64,000 bases of DNA, from assembly GCF_052118925.1 (NCBI RefSeq), contig NZ_JBQKGG010000004.1, positions 62,001 through 126,000 on the forward strand, given 5' to 3'. A program made the translations under genes and the position numbers. Below are positions 42,214 to 51,185 of this stretch, piece by piece; position 1 is the stretch's first letter, and each line of letters opens with the position of its first letter. The notes under the pieces are model-generated. The model was not told the DNA's origin, ran no database searches, and worked only from the letters and a program-made list of their open reading frames with translations. Source of the stretch: Lientehia sp934351765. GTDB taxonomy: Bacteria; Bacillota; Clostridia; Lachnospirales; Lachnospiraceae.

Positions 42214-43393
42214 GGAATATATGGACCGCGGCGAACAGGTGCTTTTACATACCTACAACCGGACACCGATCGTGTTTGATCATGGCGAGGGTGTTTACCT
42301 CTATGATGTGGAGGGAAGGAAATATCTGGATTTTGCGGCAGGAATCGCCGTATTCGGCCTGGGCTATCATAACGAGAAGTTTGACAATGCCGTGAAGGCA
42401 CAGGTGGACAAGCTGGTCCACACATCCAACCTGTATTATAACGTTCCTGCTATTGAGGCAGCAGAAAAGCTGGTGAAGGCAACCGGACTGAACCGGGTAT
42501 TCTTTACCAACAGCGGTACCGAGGCCATTGAGGGCGCCATCAAGACTGCCAGAAAATATGCCATTAAAAAAGACGGGAAAACGGATCATGAGATCATTGC
42601 CATGAACCATTCGTTCCACGGACGGAGCATGGGCGCCCTTTCCGTGACGGGAAATCCCCATTATCAGGAGGATTTCCGTCCATTGATCGGCGGAATCAAG
42701 TTTGCTGATTACAACGATCTGGACAGTGTGAAGGCACTGATCAATGAGAAGACCTGCGCTATTATTCTGGAGCCGATCCAGGGCGAGGGCGGGATTTATC
42801 CGGCCAATCCGGAGTTCTTAAAGGGTGTACGGGCCCTTTGCGACGAGCATGACATGCTCCTGATCTTCGATGAAATCCAGTGCGGAATGGGCCGCAGCGG
42901 CAAGATGTTCGCCAGTGAATATGCAGGCGTAAAGCCCGATGTGATGACTGTGGCAAAGGCGCTCGGAAACGGACTTCCCATCGGAGCCTTTGTGACAAAT
43001 GAGAAGGCCGCAGTTCTGGTTCCCGGCGATCATGGCAGCACCTACGGCGGAAATCCGCTGGTATGTGCGGCAGCCAGCAAGGTGTTTGATCTTTTTGAGG
43101 AGGAACATATTCTGGAAAATGTCAATGAGATGGGCACTTATCTCTGGGAACGTCTGGAAGAAGTAAAGGCAAACTATCCCATGGTGAAGGAACACCGCGG
43201 AAAGGGCCTGATCCAGGGCCTGGAGTTTACGGAAAATCCGGCCGCCATTGCCAAGGCAGTGATCAGCAGGGGCGTGATCCTGATCACCGCTGAAAACAAT
43301 GTGATCCGGTTTGTCCCTCCGCTGGTGATCAAGAAAGAGCATGTGGATGAGATGATTAAGGCGCTGGAAGAAAGCCTGGATGAAGTGAAGTAA
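42203..43393 (+). CDS. argD: Acetylornithine aminotransferase
   Basis: ArgD, a PLP class III aminotransferase, converts N-acetylglutamate semialdehyde to N-acetylornithine. The 396-residue protein shows NSGTEAIEGAIKTARKYA, NHSFHGRSMGALSVTG, LLIFDEIQCGMGRSGK and the PLP lysine in TVAKALGNGLPIG. Start ATG 42203 is inside argB, giving translational coupling. No argF, argH or carB follows in this window. Confidence 0.96.
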   Translation: MKSKEYMDRGEQVLLHTYNRTPIVFDHGEGVYLYDVEGRKYLDFAAGIAVFGLGYHNEKFDNAVKAQVDKLVHTSNLYYNVPAIEAAEKLVKATGLNRVFFTNSGTEAIEGAIKTARKYAIKKDGKTDHEIIAMNHSFHGRSMGALSVTGNPHYQEDFRPLIGGIKFADYNDLDSVKALINEKTCAIILEPIQGEGGIYPANPEFLKGVRALCDEHDMLLIFDEIQCGMGRSGKMFASEYAGVKPDVMTVAKALGNGLPIGAFVTNEKAAVLVPGDHGSTYGGNPLVCAAASKVFDLFEEEHILENVNEMGTYLWERLEEVKANYPMVKEHRGKGLIQGLEFTENPAAIAKAVISRGVILITAENNVIRFVPPLVIKKEHVDEMIKALEESLDEVK

Positions 43394-43415
43394 AATAGAT
43401 AAAACATGAAAAAGG

Positions 43416-43458
43416 CTGCTGAGTTGTTGAGAGAGATCTTGACAGCTCAGCAGTTTTT
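43416..43458 (+). terminator. argD terminator
   Basis: CTGCTGAG (43416-43423) pairs with CTCAGCAG (43446-43453), followed by TTTTTG. It separates the arginine genes from the sugar cluster. Confidence 0.8.
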
Positions 43459-43594
43459 GACTTTTTAGACAAATATGGGATAATCGGACTGGGAAAAACA
43501 GAAAAAATGATGAGTGAGAAAGAATCAGATTGCATAACAGGACAAAGACTATTATAATTTTAAGTATTAAGTGTGATGTGCAGTGGGAGGCTCT

Positions 43595-44416
43595 ATGGCA
43601 ATTGATAAAATCAGGCAGTTTTATAATGAAATGTTTCAGGCAGAGAAAAAGGTCGCTGATTATGTGCTGGAGAACCAGGGACAGGCAGTGAATATGAGCA
43701 TTGCGGAGCTGGCGAAAGCCAGCGGGACCAGCGATGCTACGATCATCCGAATGTGTCGTCATATCGGCTACAGCGGATTTTACCAGATGAAGATCAGCCT
43801 GGCTTCGGATCTGGGAAAGGTTTCGGCCAGAGATGAGGTAAATGGAGAACGTGGGCCGCAGGATTCGGTGAGCTTTTTTAATATGCTGTCCAAGAATATT
43901 GCAGATGTATCGCGGAGCATCGATACGGAAAGCTTGCTGACTTGTGCAAGGCTGATTACGAAGGCCAATACGGTGTATATGTCGGCGTGGGGCAATACGG
44001 GAGAGATCGCAGCAGATTTTGCCCACCGTCTTGCGAGAAGCGGGATTAAAAGCTTTATGTCGGATATGCCGGAGTATGCAATGCGGAGTCTGGGACTTGG
44101 AGACAGTGCTGATGTGCTTGTGGCGATCAGCCATTCGGGAAGCTCAATCCATGTGATCCAGGCTATGAAGCTGGCAAAAGAGCTTGGCATTCCGACGATC
44201 CTGATCACCAATACGCCGCAGTCGGAAGCTGAAAAGCTGGCAGATCATCTGCTTTGTACCTCCGTAAAGGAACAGCCATTCCATGACTTTGGCGGTGACT
44301 CCCATCTGCTGGAGCTGGCCGTAGTAGATGCGCTTCTGTATTTTGTCGGACGGGAAGGCGGAAAGTCTGGAAAGGGAGACAAAACAGAGATGTTGATGTC
44401 GGATTCAAAGCTGTAA
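43595..44416 (+). CDS. MurR/RpiR family transcriptional regulator (first copy)
   Basis: The 273-residue protein has an N-terminal RpiR helix-turn-helix (IAELAKASGTSDATIIRMCRHIGYSGFYQMK region, about 30-65) and a C-terminal SIS sugar-phosphate-binding domain (VAISHSGSS, about 175-185). These proteins sense phosphosugars and control catabolic operons. Start ATG 43595 follows GGGAGGCTCT. It is followed by a strong terminator and by a closely similar second copy, so the two probably arose by duplication. Confidence 0.92.
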   Translation: MAIDKIRQFYNEMFQAEKKVADYVLENQGQAVNMSIAELAKASGTSDATIIRMCRHIGYSGFYQMKISLASDLGKVSARDEVNGERGPQDSVSFFNMLSKNIADVSRSIDTESLLTCARLITKANTVYMSAWGNTGEIAADFAHRLARSGIKSFMSDMPEYAMRSLGLGDSADVLVAISHSGSSIHVIQAMKLAKELGIPTILITNTPQSEAEKLADHLLCTSVKEQPFHDFGGDSHLLELAVVDALLYFVGREGGKSGKGDKTEMLMSDSKL

Positions 44417-44469
44417 AAGAGAAGGACCGGAAGAAGACGGAAAGAAATTATAAATAACAAAGAGGTGGA

Positions 44470-44515
44470 GACCGTTTGCAGGGAATGAGGCAGATTCCCT
44501 GCAGACGGTCTTTTT
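44470..44515 (+). terminator. Terminator of the first rpiR-like gene
   Basis: GACCGT-TGCAGGGAAT pairs with ATTCCCTGCA-ACGGTC over 16 pairs with one mismatch, followed by TTTTT at 44511-44515. The 29-nt repeat begins on the next base. Confidence 0.92.
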
Positions 44516-44544
44516 GCTTCGTAGGAAAGCGAGTCCTATGAAAC
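44516..44544 (+). repeat. 29-nt post-terminator stem-loop, copy 3
   Basis: GCTTCGTAGGA pairs largely with TCCTATGAAAC around the loop AAGCGAG. AAAACACTCCGCG follows, nearly as after copy 2. Confidence 0.7.
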
Positions 44545-44675
44545 CAAAACACTCCGCGGAGATCCTGCTGCAGCGGATAAATGGAATGTGATAAAAGTAT
44601 TACTTCACGCTCGGGGGTTGTAAAAAGAAAAACTCCGCATATGAAGCTGAAAATAAAGTTTTGCTTCATAAATGC

Positions 44676-44704
44676 TTGACAAACTCCGTGGCAAAGTGTA
44701 CAAT
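44676..44704 (+). promoter_or_regulatory. Promoter of the sugar catabolic operon
   Basis: A perfect TTGACA (44676-44681) and TACAAT (44699-44704) with a 17-base spacer. An inverted repeat ATGAAGC (44641-44647) / GCTTCAT (44663-44669) lies just upstream of the -35 box. The leader to the second rpiR-like gene is about 130 bases. Confidence 0.75.
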
Positions 44705-44782
44705 GAAACCATCAAAAAAAGACAAAAAACATAAAAACTCACAAAAAAGTAATAAAAAAACAAAATAATACGTGAAGCTGAA

Positions 44783-44821
44783 GAAGTGAGACTTCATGAA
44801 TGAAGAAAAACTTCGTGAAGT
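44783..44821 (+). promoter_or_regulatory. Cluster of GAAGT/ACTTC palindromes (likely operators)
   Basis: Three overlapping or adjacent palindromes occur: GAAGTGAGACTTC (44783-44795), CTTCATGAATGAAG (44792-44805) and ACTTCGTGAAGT (44810-44821). They lie between the promoter and the second RpiR gene and share the core of the ATGAAGC/GCTTCAT repeat at 44641. Binding by one or both RpiR proteins is inferred. Confidence 0.55.
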
Positions 44822-44845
44822 TTAGCTTCTTGGAAGGAGGAAAAC

Positions 44846-45658
44846 TTGACACTGGATACAATCAGAAGCTGTTACAGTGAAATGTTTCAGGCAGAGAAGA
44901 AGGTTGCTGATTATATCCTGAAGCATCCGGAGGAGGTTGTTGAATTGAATATTGCGGAGCTGGCAAAACGAAGTGAGACCAGCGATGCAACCGTAATTCG
45001 GATGTGCCGTCATGTGGGCTACAGCGGATTTTACCAGATGAAGATCAGCTTGGCTTCGGAACTTTTGGGAAAACAGAAGAAGGATGTACAGAGCGAGCAG
45101 GGGAGCCTGAAAGAATTTTTTGATAAGGTTTCCAGGGACATTCGGGAAGCTGCGGAAAAGATGGATCAGGACATTGTGAAACGATGTGTGAATCTTCTTG
45201 CGGAAGCAGAAACCGTATATCTGATTGCATGGGGGAATACTGGAGAGATTGCCGCAGATTTTGCACATCGACTTACAAGACTGGGAATCAAGAGTTTTGT
45301 GTCTGATGTGCCGGAATACGCAATCCGAAGTGTCGGTCTTTCCGGAAAACGTGATGTCATGGTGGCAATCAGCCATTCTGGGGAAACGATTCATGTGATA
45401 CAGGCGTTGAGACTGGCACGGGAGATTGGAATGGAGACAATCCTGATTACAGATACCAGACAATCAGATGCCGCACGAGAAGCAGGCTATGTCCTTTGTA
45501 CAGAATCACGAGATCATCCATTCCAGGATTTGGGAGGAGCTTCCCATGTGATGGAACTTCTGGTAGTCGATGCGCTGCTGTATTTACTGAAGGATAAGGA
45601 AACAATGAAGGACAAGGGAGACAGGACGGAGTTCCTGCTCTCAAGATATAAACAGTAG
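44846..45658 (+). CDS. MurR/RpiR family transcriptional regulator (second copy)
   Basis: The 270-residue protein closely resembles the copy at 43595: MFQAEKKVADY, AELAKRSETSDAT and RMCRHVGYSGFYQMKISLAS are shared almost exactly. The SIS domain has VAISHSGET. It starts with TTG at 44846, placed correctly behind GGAAGGAGG, and is the first gene of a long operon. It probably represses that operon and responds to a hexose or hexulose phosphate made by it. Confidence 0.92.
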   Translation: MTLDTIRSCYSEMFQAEKKVADYILKHPEEVVELNIAELAKRSETSDATVIRMCRHVGYSGFYQMKISLASELLGKQKKDVQSEQGSLKEFFDKVSRDIREAAEKMDQDIVKRCVNLLAEAETVYLIAWGNTGEIAADFAHRLTRLGIKSFVSDVPEYAIRSVGLSGKRDVMVAISHSGETIHVIQALRLAREIGMETILITDTRQSDAAREAGYVLCTESRDHPFQDLGGASHVMELLVVDALLYLLKDKETMKDKGDRTEFLLSRYKQ

Positions 45659-45687
45659 AAGAAACGGAGAGAAAGGAGAATCCGCTG

Positions 45688-46656
45688 ATGGAGGGATATT
45701 TCATCGGAATTGACGTTGGAGGGACCAATGTGAAACTGATGATCATGGACGAAGAAAAACAGGTGGTTGCGAAAACACAAATTCCGACAAAGGCGGAACG
45801 CGGATATGAAGCAGTCAGCGATGATATGATCGAAACCCTTGACCGGATGTTTGAAAAAAATGGGATCCGAGAGCCGAAAATTCAAGCACTGGCCATGGGA
45901 CTGCCGGGAACGGTAGACCGTAAGGCCGGTGAAACCGTCTATCTGGCAAAACTCCGCTGGGATGGATTTAATCCGGCCAAAAAGCTGGGAGAATATTACC
46001 GGGCACCGTATTTCATAGAAAATGACGCGAATATCAATGCGCTCGGCGAATATGCCTTCGGAGAAAGCGGAAAAGAAAATCTGCTGCTTCTGACGCTTGG
46101 AACCGGAGTCGGAGGCGGAATTATTATCAACGGAAAGATCTTTGGCGGGGCGGCAAACATGGCCGGAGAGTTCGGACATATGATGGTCCAGACCGAGGGT
46201 GGAGATATCTGCCTCTGCGGAAGAAGGGGACATCTGGAGGCCTACTGTTCCGGAACAGCAATGATGAGAGATGCCCTGGAGATGATGAAGAACCGGAGGA
46301 AGACGATCCTTCATCAGTATGTAAAAGAGAATGAGGGAGTTTATGACAACAGTATGGTAACGAGAGGCGTGAAGGAAGGAGATGCAACCTGCAGGGAAAT
46401 CCTGAATCGGTTTATTTCTTATCTGGCGGCGGGAATATCAACGCTGATGATGTTGTTTAATCCGGAGGTCGTGTTGATCGGAGGAGGTGTTTCCAATGCG
46501 GGAGATCTTCTGATCGAACCGTTAAACCAGAAATGCAGAGAGATGGTTCTTTCGGAACGGTCTTACTGTCCAGTGATCCGGACAAGTCTCGGATCGGAGG
46601 CAGGAATGTACGGTGCATGTGCACTGGCAATGCAGGCAGTGAAGGAAGGCGTCTGA
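45688..46656 (+). CDS. ROK family sugar kinase
   Basis: The 322-residue protein has the ATP-binding start FIGIDVGGTNVKLMIMD, catalytic Asp113 in FIENDANI, GTGVGGGIIINGK and the zinc region with His164, Cys175 and Cys177 (CLCGRRGHLE); the usual third cysteine is His182. ROK kinases phosphorylate glucose, allose, fructose, ManNAc and similar sugars. Its position beside RpiR and an RbsABC-like transporter recalls the allose operon kinase AlsK, but specificity is unproven. It begins 30 bases after the regulator. Confidence 0.9.
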   Translation: MEGYFIGIDVGGTNVKLMIMDEEKQVVAKTQIPTKAERGYEAVSDDMIETLDRMFEKNGIREPKIQALAMGLPGTVDRKAGETVYLAKLRWDGFNPAKKLGEYYRAPYFIENDANINALGEYAFGESGKENLLLLTLGTGVGGGIIINGKIFGGAANMAGEFGHMMVQTEGGDICLCGRRGHLEAYCSGTAMMRDALEMMKNRRKTILHQYVKENEGVYDNSMVTRGVKEGDATCREILNRFISYLAAGISTLMMLFNPEVVLIGGGVSNAGDLLIEPLNQKCREMVLSERSYCPVIRTSLGSEAGMYGACALAMQAVKEGV

Positions 46657-46679
46657 AGCAGAGAGGAAGAGGTGGAGCT

Positions 46680-47963
46680 ATGAATCCGATCAAAGAGGTC
46701 CTGAAAAGACAAAGAGGGATTGCTTCCTACTGTACTTCCAATGAATTGGTATTGGAAGCGTGTATGGAGGAAGCCGGAAAGGATGGATATGTACTGGTGG
46801 AGGCAACGGCCAATCAGGTTAATCAGTTCGGCGGCTATACCGGAATGAATGCAGCTGACTTTGTAAAATATGCCGAGCGGATCGCGGAGCGGAGTAACCT
46901 TCCGAAGGGAAAGCTGCTTCTGGGGGGTGACCATCTGGGACCGCTTGTATGGAGCAGCGAACCAGAGGAAACGGCTATGGAAAAGGCAGAACAGCTTGTT
47001 CGGGAATTTGTTCAGGCCGGTTTTCAGAAAATTCATCTGGATACAAGCATGAGACTGGGAGACGATGATTCGTCCAAGCCGCTCTCTACGGAGACTATTG
47101 CAAAACGGGGTGTCCGGTTATACAGGGCAGCTATGGATGGTTTTGAGGAACGGAAGCGGCAGGATCCGAAAGCAGAGCTGCCAGTGTTCATTATCGGAAG
47201 TGAGGTGCCGATTCCGGGCGGAAGCCAGGAAGCAGAGGAATCGGTGCAGGTAACGAAACCGGAAGCTTTTGAGGAAACCGTAGAGGTTTATAAGCGGGTA
47301 TTTGATAAGGCCGGTTTTACAGATGCGTTTGAACATATTATTGCAGTGGTGGTTCAGCCTGGTGTGGAGTTTGGAGACAGTAGCGTCTGTGAGTATGATC
47401 GGGGAAAAGCCGAAAAGCTGACAAAAGCTCTTCAGAACCATCCTGGATTCATCTTTGAAGGTCATTCGACTGATTATCAGAAAGAAACATCTCTTCGGGA
47501 AATGACGGAAGATGGAATTGCTATTCTGAAGGTTGGACCGGCCTTGACCTTTGCGCTTAGGGAGGGATTATTCCAGCTTGAGGCAATGGAAAAGGAGCTG
47601 TATCCGGAGTATCGGTGTTCTCATTTTTCGATGATCCTGGAGCAGGTTATGCTGGAGCAGCCCGGAAACTGGAAAAAACATTATAACGGAACCGAGGAAG
47701 AAAAGCATCTGGCGAGAAAGTACAGCTATTCCGATCGGTGCAGATATTATATTGGAGATGAACGGGTCGAACAGGCAATGGAGCATCTGTTCCGAAATCT
47801 GGATACTAAGACACCGTCCGATTCTATGCTCCACCAGTATATGCCGGAGCAGTACCGCATGGTACGGGATGGCACACTGCCCAGAGAAGCGAAGGCGCTG
47901 GCGAAGGCGGCAGTGCGCCAGGTGGTCGCGGAGTATCAGAAAAGTGTGGGGGCACGGAATTAG
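46680..47963 (+). CDS. GatZ/KbaZ-like protein (first copy)
   Basis: This 427-residue protein belongs to the family named for the non-catalytic subunit of class II tagatose-1,6-bisphosphate aldolase. Typical segments are EATANQVNQFGGYTGM, LLGGDHLGP, FIIGSEVPIPGGSQ, FEGHSTDYQ and LKVGPALTFALRE. No GatY/KbaY catalytic partner is in the window, so the protein may act alone, for instance as a ketose-phosphate epimerase or aldolase; this is inference. ATG 46680 lies behind AGGAAGAGGTGGAGCT. A second, divergent copy is at 56217. Confidence 0.88.
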   Translation: MNPIKEVLKRQRGIASYCTSNELVLEACMEEAGKDGYVLVEATANQVNQFGGYTGMNAADFVKYAERIAERSNLPKGKLLLGGDHLGPLVWSSEPEETAMEKAEQLVREFVQAGFQKIHLDTSMRLGDDDSSKPLSTETIAKRGVRLYRAAMDGFEERKRQDPKAELPVFIIGSEVPIPGGSQEAEESVQVTKPEAFEETVEVYKRVFDKAGFTDAFEHIIAVVVQPGVEFGDSSVCEYDRGKAEKLTKALQNHPGFIFEGHSTDYQKETSLREMTEDGIAILKVGPALTFALREGLFQLEAMEKELYPEYRCSHFSMILEQVMLEQPGNWKKHYNGTEEEKHLARKYSYSDRCRYYIGDERVEQAMEHLFRNLDTKTPSDSMLHQYMPEQYRMVRDGTLPREAKALAKAAVRQVVAEYQKSVGARN

Positions 47964-47980
47964 AAAACAGGAGGAGAAGG

Positions 47981-48556
47981 ATGGAACTGGAAAAACGGTA
48001 TAAGGAGCTGACAGAGGCGATTGCAGAAGAACACAGAAGAGTGTTTGAACTGTTGGATATGAACGAACTTCGGGCGGCCATGGAAGCAATCGAAAAGGCA
48101 AAAAACATTTTCGTTTTTGCAGCCGGGCGGGAAGGAATTTCCCTTCGAGGATTTGCCATGAGACTGGCACATCTCGGAAAAAATGTTCACTGGGTGTTTG
48201 ATGATACAACGGTCGGGATCCGGCCGGGAGATTTATACATTACCTCTGAGGGCTTCGGAGAAGTCGGATCGTTTACCTATTATCTTCAGAAAGTGAAAGC
48301 AGCTGGAGGAAGAATCCTTACCTTTAACGGAAATCCGGACGGAAAGCATATTAAAGAGTATGCCGATATTTCTGTGTTCGTGCGGGCAACAGCATATCTG
48401 GCCGGAAGAACCGATGTGATTCCTACTGTTCAGATGATGGGAAATCAGTACGAACAGCATTTATATATGTTGTGTGATGTGATCATTATGCTTCTGGTGG
48501 AGGATCTTGGCCTTACTTATGACGATCTGGAAGCAAGACACAGAAATGTGGAGTAG
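47981..48556 (+). CDS. SIS domain protein related to 6-phospho-3-hexuloisomerase
   Basis: The 191-residue protein has the size and fold signature of HxlB/PHI proteins (MRLAHLGKNVHWVFDDTT, C-terminal RHRNVE). However the usual GAGRS is AAGREG (47-52) and the phosphate-binding SGSGET is SEGFGEV (89-95). These changes suggest a different substrate or loss of isomerase activity. The true PHI-like gene is at 53813. AGGAGGAGAAGG precedes the ATG. Confidence 0.82.
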   Translation: MELEKRYKELTEAIAEEHRRVFELLDMNELRAAMEAIEKAKNIFVFAAGREGISLRGFAMRLAHLGKNVHWVFDDTTVGIRPGDLYITSEGFGEVGSFTYYLQKVKAAGGRILTFNGNPDGKHIKEYADISVFVRATAYLAGRTDVIPTVQMMGNQYEQHLYMLCDVIIMLLVEDLGLTYDDLEARHRNVE

Positions 48557-48601
48557 GAAGGGTGCAGCAAGGCAATAAGAGAAAGTGGGAGAGGTGAAAA
48601 A

Positions 48602-50107
48602 ATGGCGGGAGAACATTACATTCTGGAATGTAAGGGTATTTCCAAGGCATTCGGCGGTACGCAGGCACTGAAGAATGTCGAACTTCATCTGAAGGCTGGA
48701 GAGGTTCATGCGCTGCTGGGCGAAAATGGAGCCGGAAAGTCGACACTGATGAAATGTATTATCGGTCTTTATAAGCCGGATGAAGGTTCCATCACCTTTG
48801 ATGGAAAGCCGTATTCCGCAAGAGGACCGGCGGATGCGATTAACAAAGGAATTTCCATGATCCATCAGGAATTGAATCCGGAGCCTCATCTGTCAATCGC
48901 AGAAAGTATTTTCTTAAACAGAGAGGATACAAGAGGCCCGTTTCTGAATAAGAAGCTGACCAATCAGAAAACGGAAGAAATCCTGAAAGAATTTGATTTT
49001 CGCGAGGCGCCTACAACCCTGATGGAGGATCTGACTCTGGCACAGGCTCAGATGGTAGAAATTATCCGAGCTGTGTCCTGTAACGCAAGAGTTATCATCA
49101 TGGATGAGCCAACTTCTTCCCTGGACAGTGAGGAAACCGAGCATTTGTTCCGAACCATCCGAGATCTGAAGAAAAAGGGCGTTGCAATCATCTATATATC
49201 TCATCGAATGGAAGAAATTTTCGAGATCTGCGATGCGGTTTCTGTATTCCGGGACGGAACATATGTGGGAAGTCGAAGCATGGAAGGCGTAACAAGAGAA
49301 GAACTGATCTCCATGATGGTGGGAAGAAAGGTTGACAGTATTTTCCCGAAAGTGGATTGTAAGATCGGCGATGTACTTTTTAAAGTAGAAGGTCTTACAG
49401 GAAAAGGTTTTTCGGATATCAGTTTTGAGGTTCATGCGGGAGAAATTCTTGGACTTTCAGGTCTGGTAGGATCAGGACGAAGCGAAACAATGAGAGCGAT
49501 TTTTGGACTGGATCCTCTGGAAAGTGGAAGAATGTGGCTGGAGGGAAAGGAAATCCATATTAAGGATCCATATGAAGCGGTAAAACTTGGAATCGCCATG
49601 GTCAATGAGGATCGGAAGAATTATGGTCTTTGTCTGAATCGATCCATCAGAGAAAACATTTCTCTTCCGAATTTGCCGAAAAAGCAGAAGGGCTTCCTGT
49701 TGAATCAGAGAAGGGAAAAACAGGAGGTGGAGGAAGTCTCCAAACAGTTGACAGTAAAAGCAGCAAGCATTGAGGATGAGGCATATTCCCTTTCTGGAGG
49801 CAATCAGCAGAAGGTGGTTCTGTCCAAGTGGATTATGGCCAATCCGAAAGTTCTGATCCTGGATGAGCCAACCAGAGGTGTTGATGTCGGTGCAAAATCG
49901 GAGATTCATACGCTGATGTGCAAGTTTGCTGCACAGGGAATGGCTATCATTATGATCTCCTCGGAGCTTCCGGAGGTTATGGGAATGAGTGACAGGCTTT
50001 TAGTTTATCACGAAGGAAAGATTAACGGTGAAATCAGCCGGGAAGAGATCCTGAATGGTGCGGCAACCCAAGAGGTTGTTCTGGCAAAGGAATTTGGAGA
50101 GAAATAA
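48602..50107 (+). CDS. Sugar ABC transporter ATP-binding protein (RbsA/AlsA-like)
   Basis: The 501-residue protein contains two ABC domains. The first has Walker A GENGAGKST and MDEPTSSLDSEE; the second has GLVGSGRSE, the signature LSGGNQQKVVLSKW and LDEPTRGVDVGAKSEIH. This double architecture is typical of CUT2 importers for ribose, allose, xylose and related monosaccharides. It powers uptake together with the next two genes. Confidence 0.95.
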   Translation: MAGEHYILECKGISKAFGGTQALKNVELHLKAGEVHALLGENGAGKSTLMKCIIGLYKPDEGSITFDGKPYSARGPADAINKGISMIHQELNPEPHLSIAESIFLNREDTRGPFLNKKLTNQKTEEILKEFDFREAPTTLMEDLTLAQAQMVEIIRAVSCNARVIIMDEPTSSLDSEETEHLFRTIRDLKKKGVAIIYISHRMEEIFEICDAVSVFRDGTYVGSRSMEGVTREELISMMVGRKVDSIFPKVDCKIGDVLFKVEGLTGKGFSDISFEVHAGEILGLSGLVGSGRSETMRAIFGLDPLESGRMWLEGKEIHIKDPYEAVKLGIAMVNEDRKNYGLCLNRSIRENISLPNLPKKQKGFLLNQRREKQEVEEVSKQLTVKAASIEDEAYSLSGGNQQKVVLSKWIMANPKVLILDEPTRGVDVGAKSEIHTLMCKFAAQGMAIIMISSELPEVMGMSDRLLVYHEGKINGEISREEILNGAATQEVVLAKEFGEK

Positions 50108-50122
50108 GGAGGGCTTCCGGAT

Positions 50123-51100
50123 ATGGAGAAAGCAGCAAAAAAACAGAAAATGATTTTTGGAATGAACCGAAGTGTGTTCATGAAGAAATATGGAATCTTT
50201 ATTGTTCTGCTGATTATGATCGCGTTTATGTGTGTGGCATCCCCAACCTTCCGAACGTGGGGAAATGTGGTCAGTATCTTACAGCAGGTATCGGTTAACG
50301 GTGTTCTTGCACTTGGTATGGTATTCGTAATCACAGCCGGCGGCATTGACCTTTCCATCGGCTCCATGCTGGCACTGACCAGTGTTATCATCGGAAAATC
50401 CTTTGAATTTTCCGACAGCATCTGGCTTGCGATTATTCTTTCGGTAGTAATCTGTGCGGCCTTCGGTTTCATCAACGGTGCACTGATCGCAAAGTTCAAC
50501 ATGTTTCCTTTTGTTGTAACACTGTCCACCCAGCTGGTAATCAGAGGAATCGGCTACATCATCTGCGACGGTGAGACAAAGACGCTGGCCAACAAGGCAT
50601 TTCGCCAGATTGGTTTGGGTAAGTTGGGAGGATTTCTTCCTTACTCGATTCTGATTCTTTTGGTGGTGGCTGTAGTTGCTTATATCCTGCTCCACTGGAC
50701 CAAGTTCGGCCGTCATATTTATGCAGTTGGCGGAAACATGAATGCAGCGATTGCTTCCGGCGTTAAGGTATTCTGGACAAGAACTCTTTCCTTTGTATGG
50801 ATGGGTATCTGTACCGCAATCGGCGGCGTGATCCTGACCAGCCGAATCAATGCAGCACAGCCGAATATTGGTGTCGGTTATGAAACAGACGCGATTGCAG
50901 CCTGTGTAATCGGCGGAACTTCATTTGCCGGTGGTGTGGCAACTATTCCCGGAACCATGATTGGTATTGCCATCATTGGTGTTATCTATAACGGAATGAA
51001 CCTTCTGCGGATTAGTTCCTACTGGCAGACCGTGACCAAGGGCCTTCTGGTAATCGGTGCAGTTATGCTCGATATGTTCATCAATAAGAAGAGAAATTAA
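50123..51100 (+). CDS. Sugar ABC transporter permease (RbsC/AlsC-like)
   Basis: A 325-residue membrane protein with about 9-10 spans and the CUT2 permease features ALGMVFVITAGGIDLSIGSMLAL, FGFINGALIAKFN and ACVIGGTSFAGGVATIPGT. It likely forms a homodimeric channel with the ATPase encoded upstream. It starts 15 bases after that gene behind AAGGAGGG. Confidence 0.94.
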   Translation: MEKAAKKQKMIFGMNRSVFMKKYGIFIVLLIMIAFMCVASPTFRTWGNVVSILQQVSVNGVLALGMVFVITAGGIDLSIGSMLALTSVIIGKSFEFSDSIWLAIILSVVICAAFGFINGALIAKFNMFPFVVTLSTQLVIRGIGYIICDGETKTLANKAFRQIGLGKLGGFLPYSILILLVVAVVAYILLHWTKFGRHIYAVGGNMNAAIASGVKVFWTRTLSFVWMGICTAIGGVILTSRINAAQPNIGVGYETDAIAACVIGGTSFAGGVATIPGTMIGIAIIGVIYNGMNLLRISSYWQTVTKGLLVIGAVMLDMFINKKRN

Positions 51101-51126
51101 ACACTTTGGTATAAAGCAAACGTGGA

Positions 51127-51149
51127 CTTAATCCGCACAGCGGTTTAAG
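51127..51149 (+). other. Intercistronic hairpin between permease and binding protein
   Basis: CTTAATCCGC pairs with GCGGTTTAAG around ACA with one mismatch. It precedes the binding-protein gene and could influence mRNA processing; function unproven. Confidence 0.4.
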
Positions 51150-51185
51150 AAAATAAAAACAACAAAATGTATAGGAGGACAAAGA

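Noticed and set aside
42818..44134. A 438-codon minus-strand frame
   Set aside because: It spans argD and the first RpiR gene in antisense, including the argD terminator, with a composition typical of a shadow frame.
47981..48556. Assignment as a true 6-phospho-3-hexuloisomerase
   Set aside because: The GAGRS and SGSGET motifs are replaced, so only a family-level label is justified.
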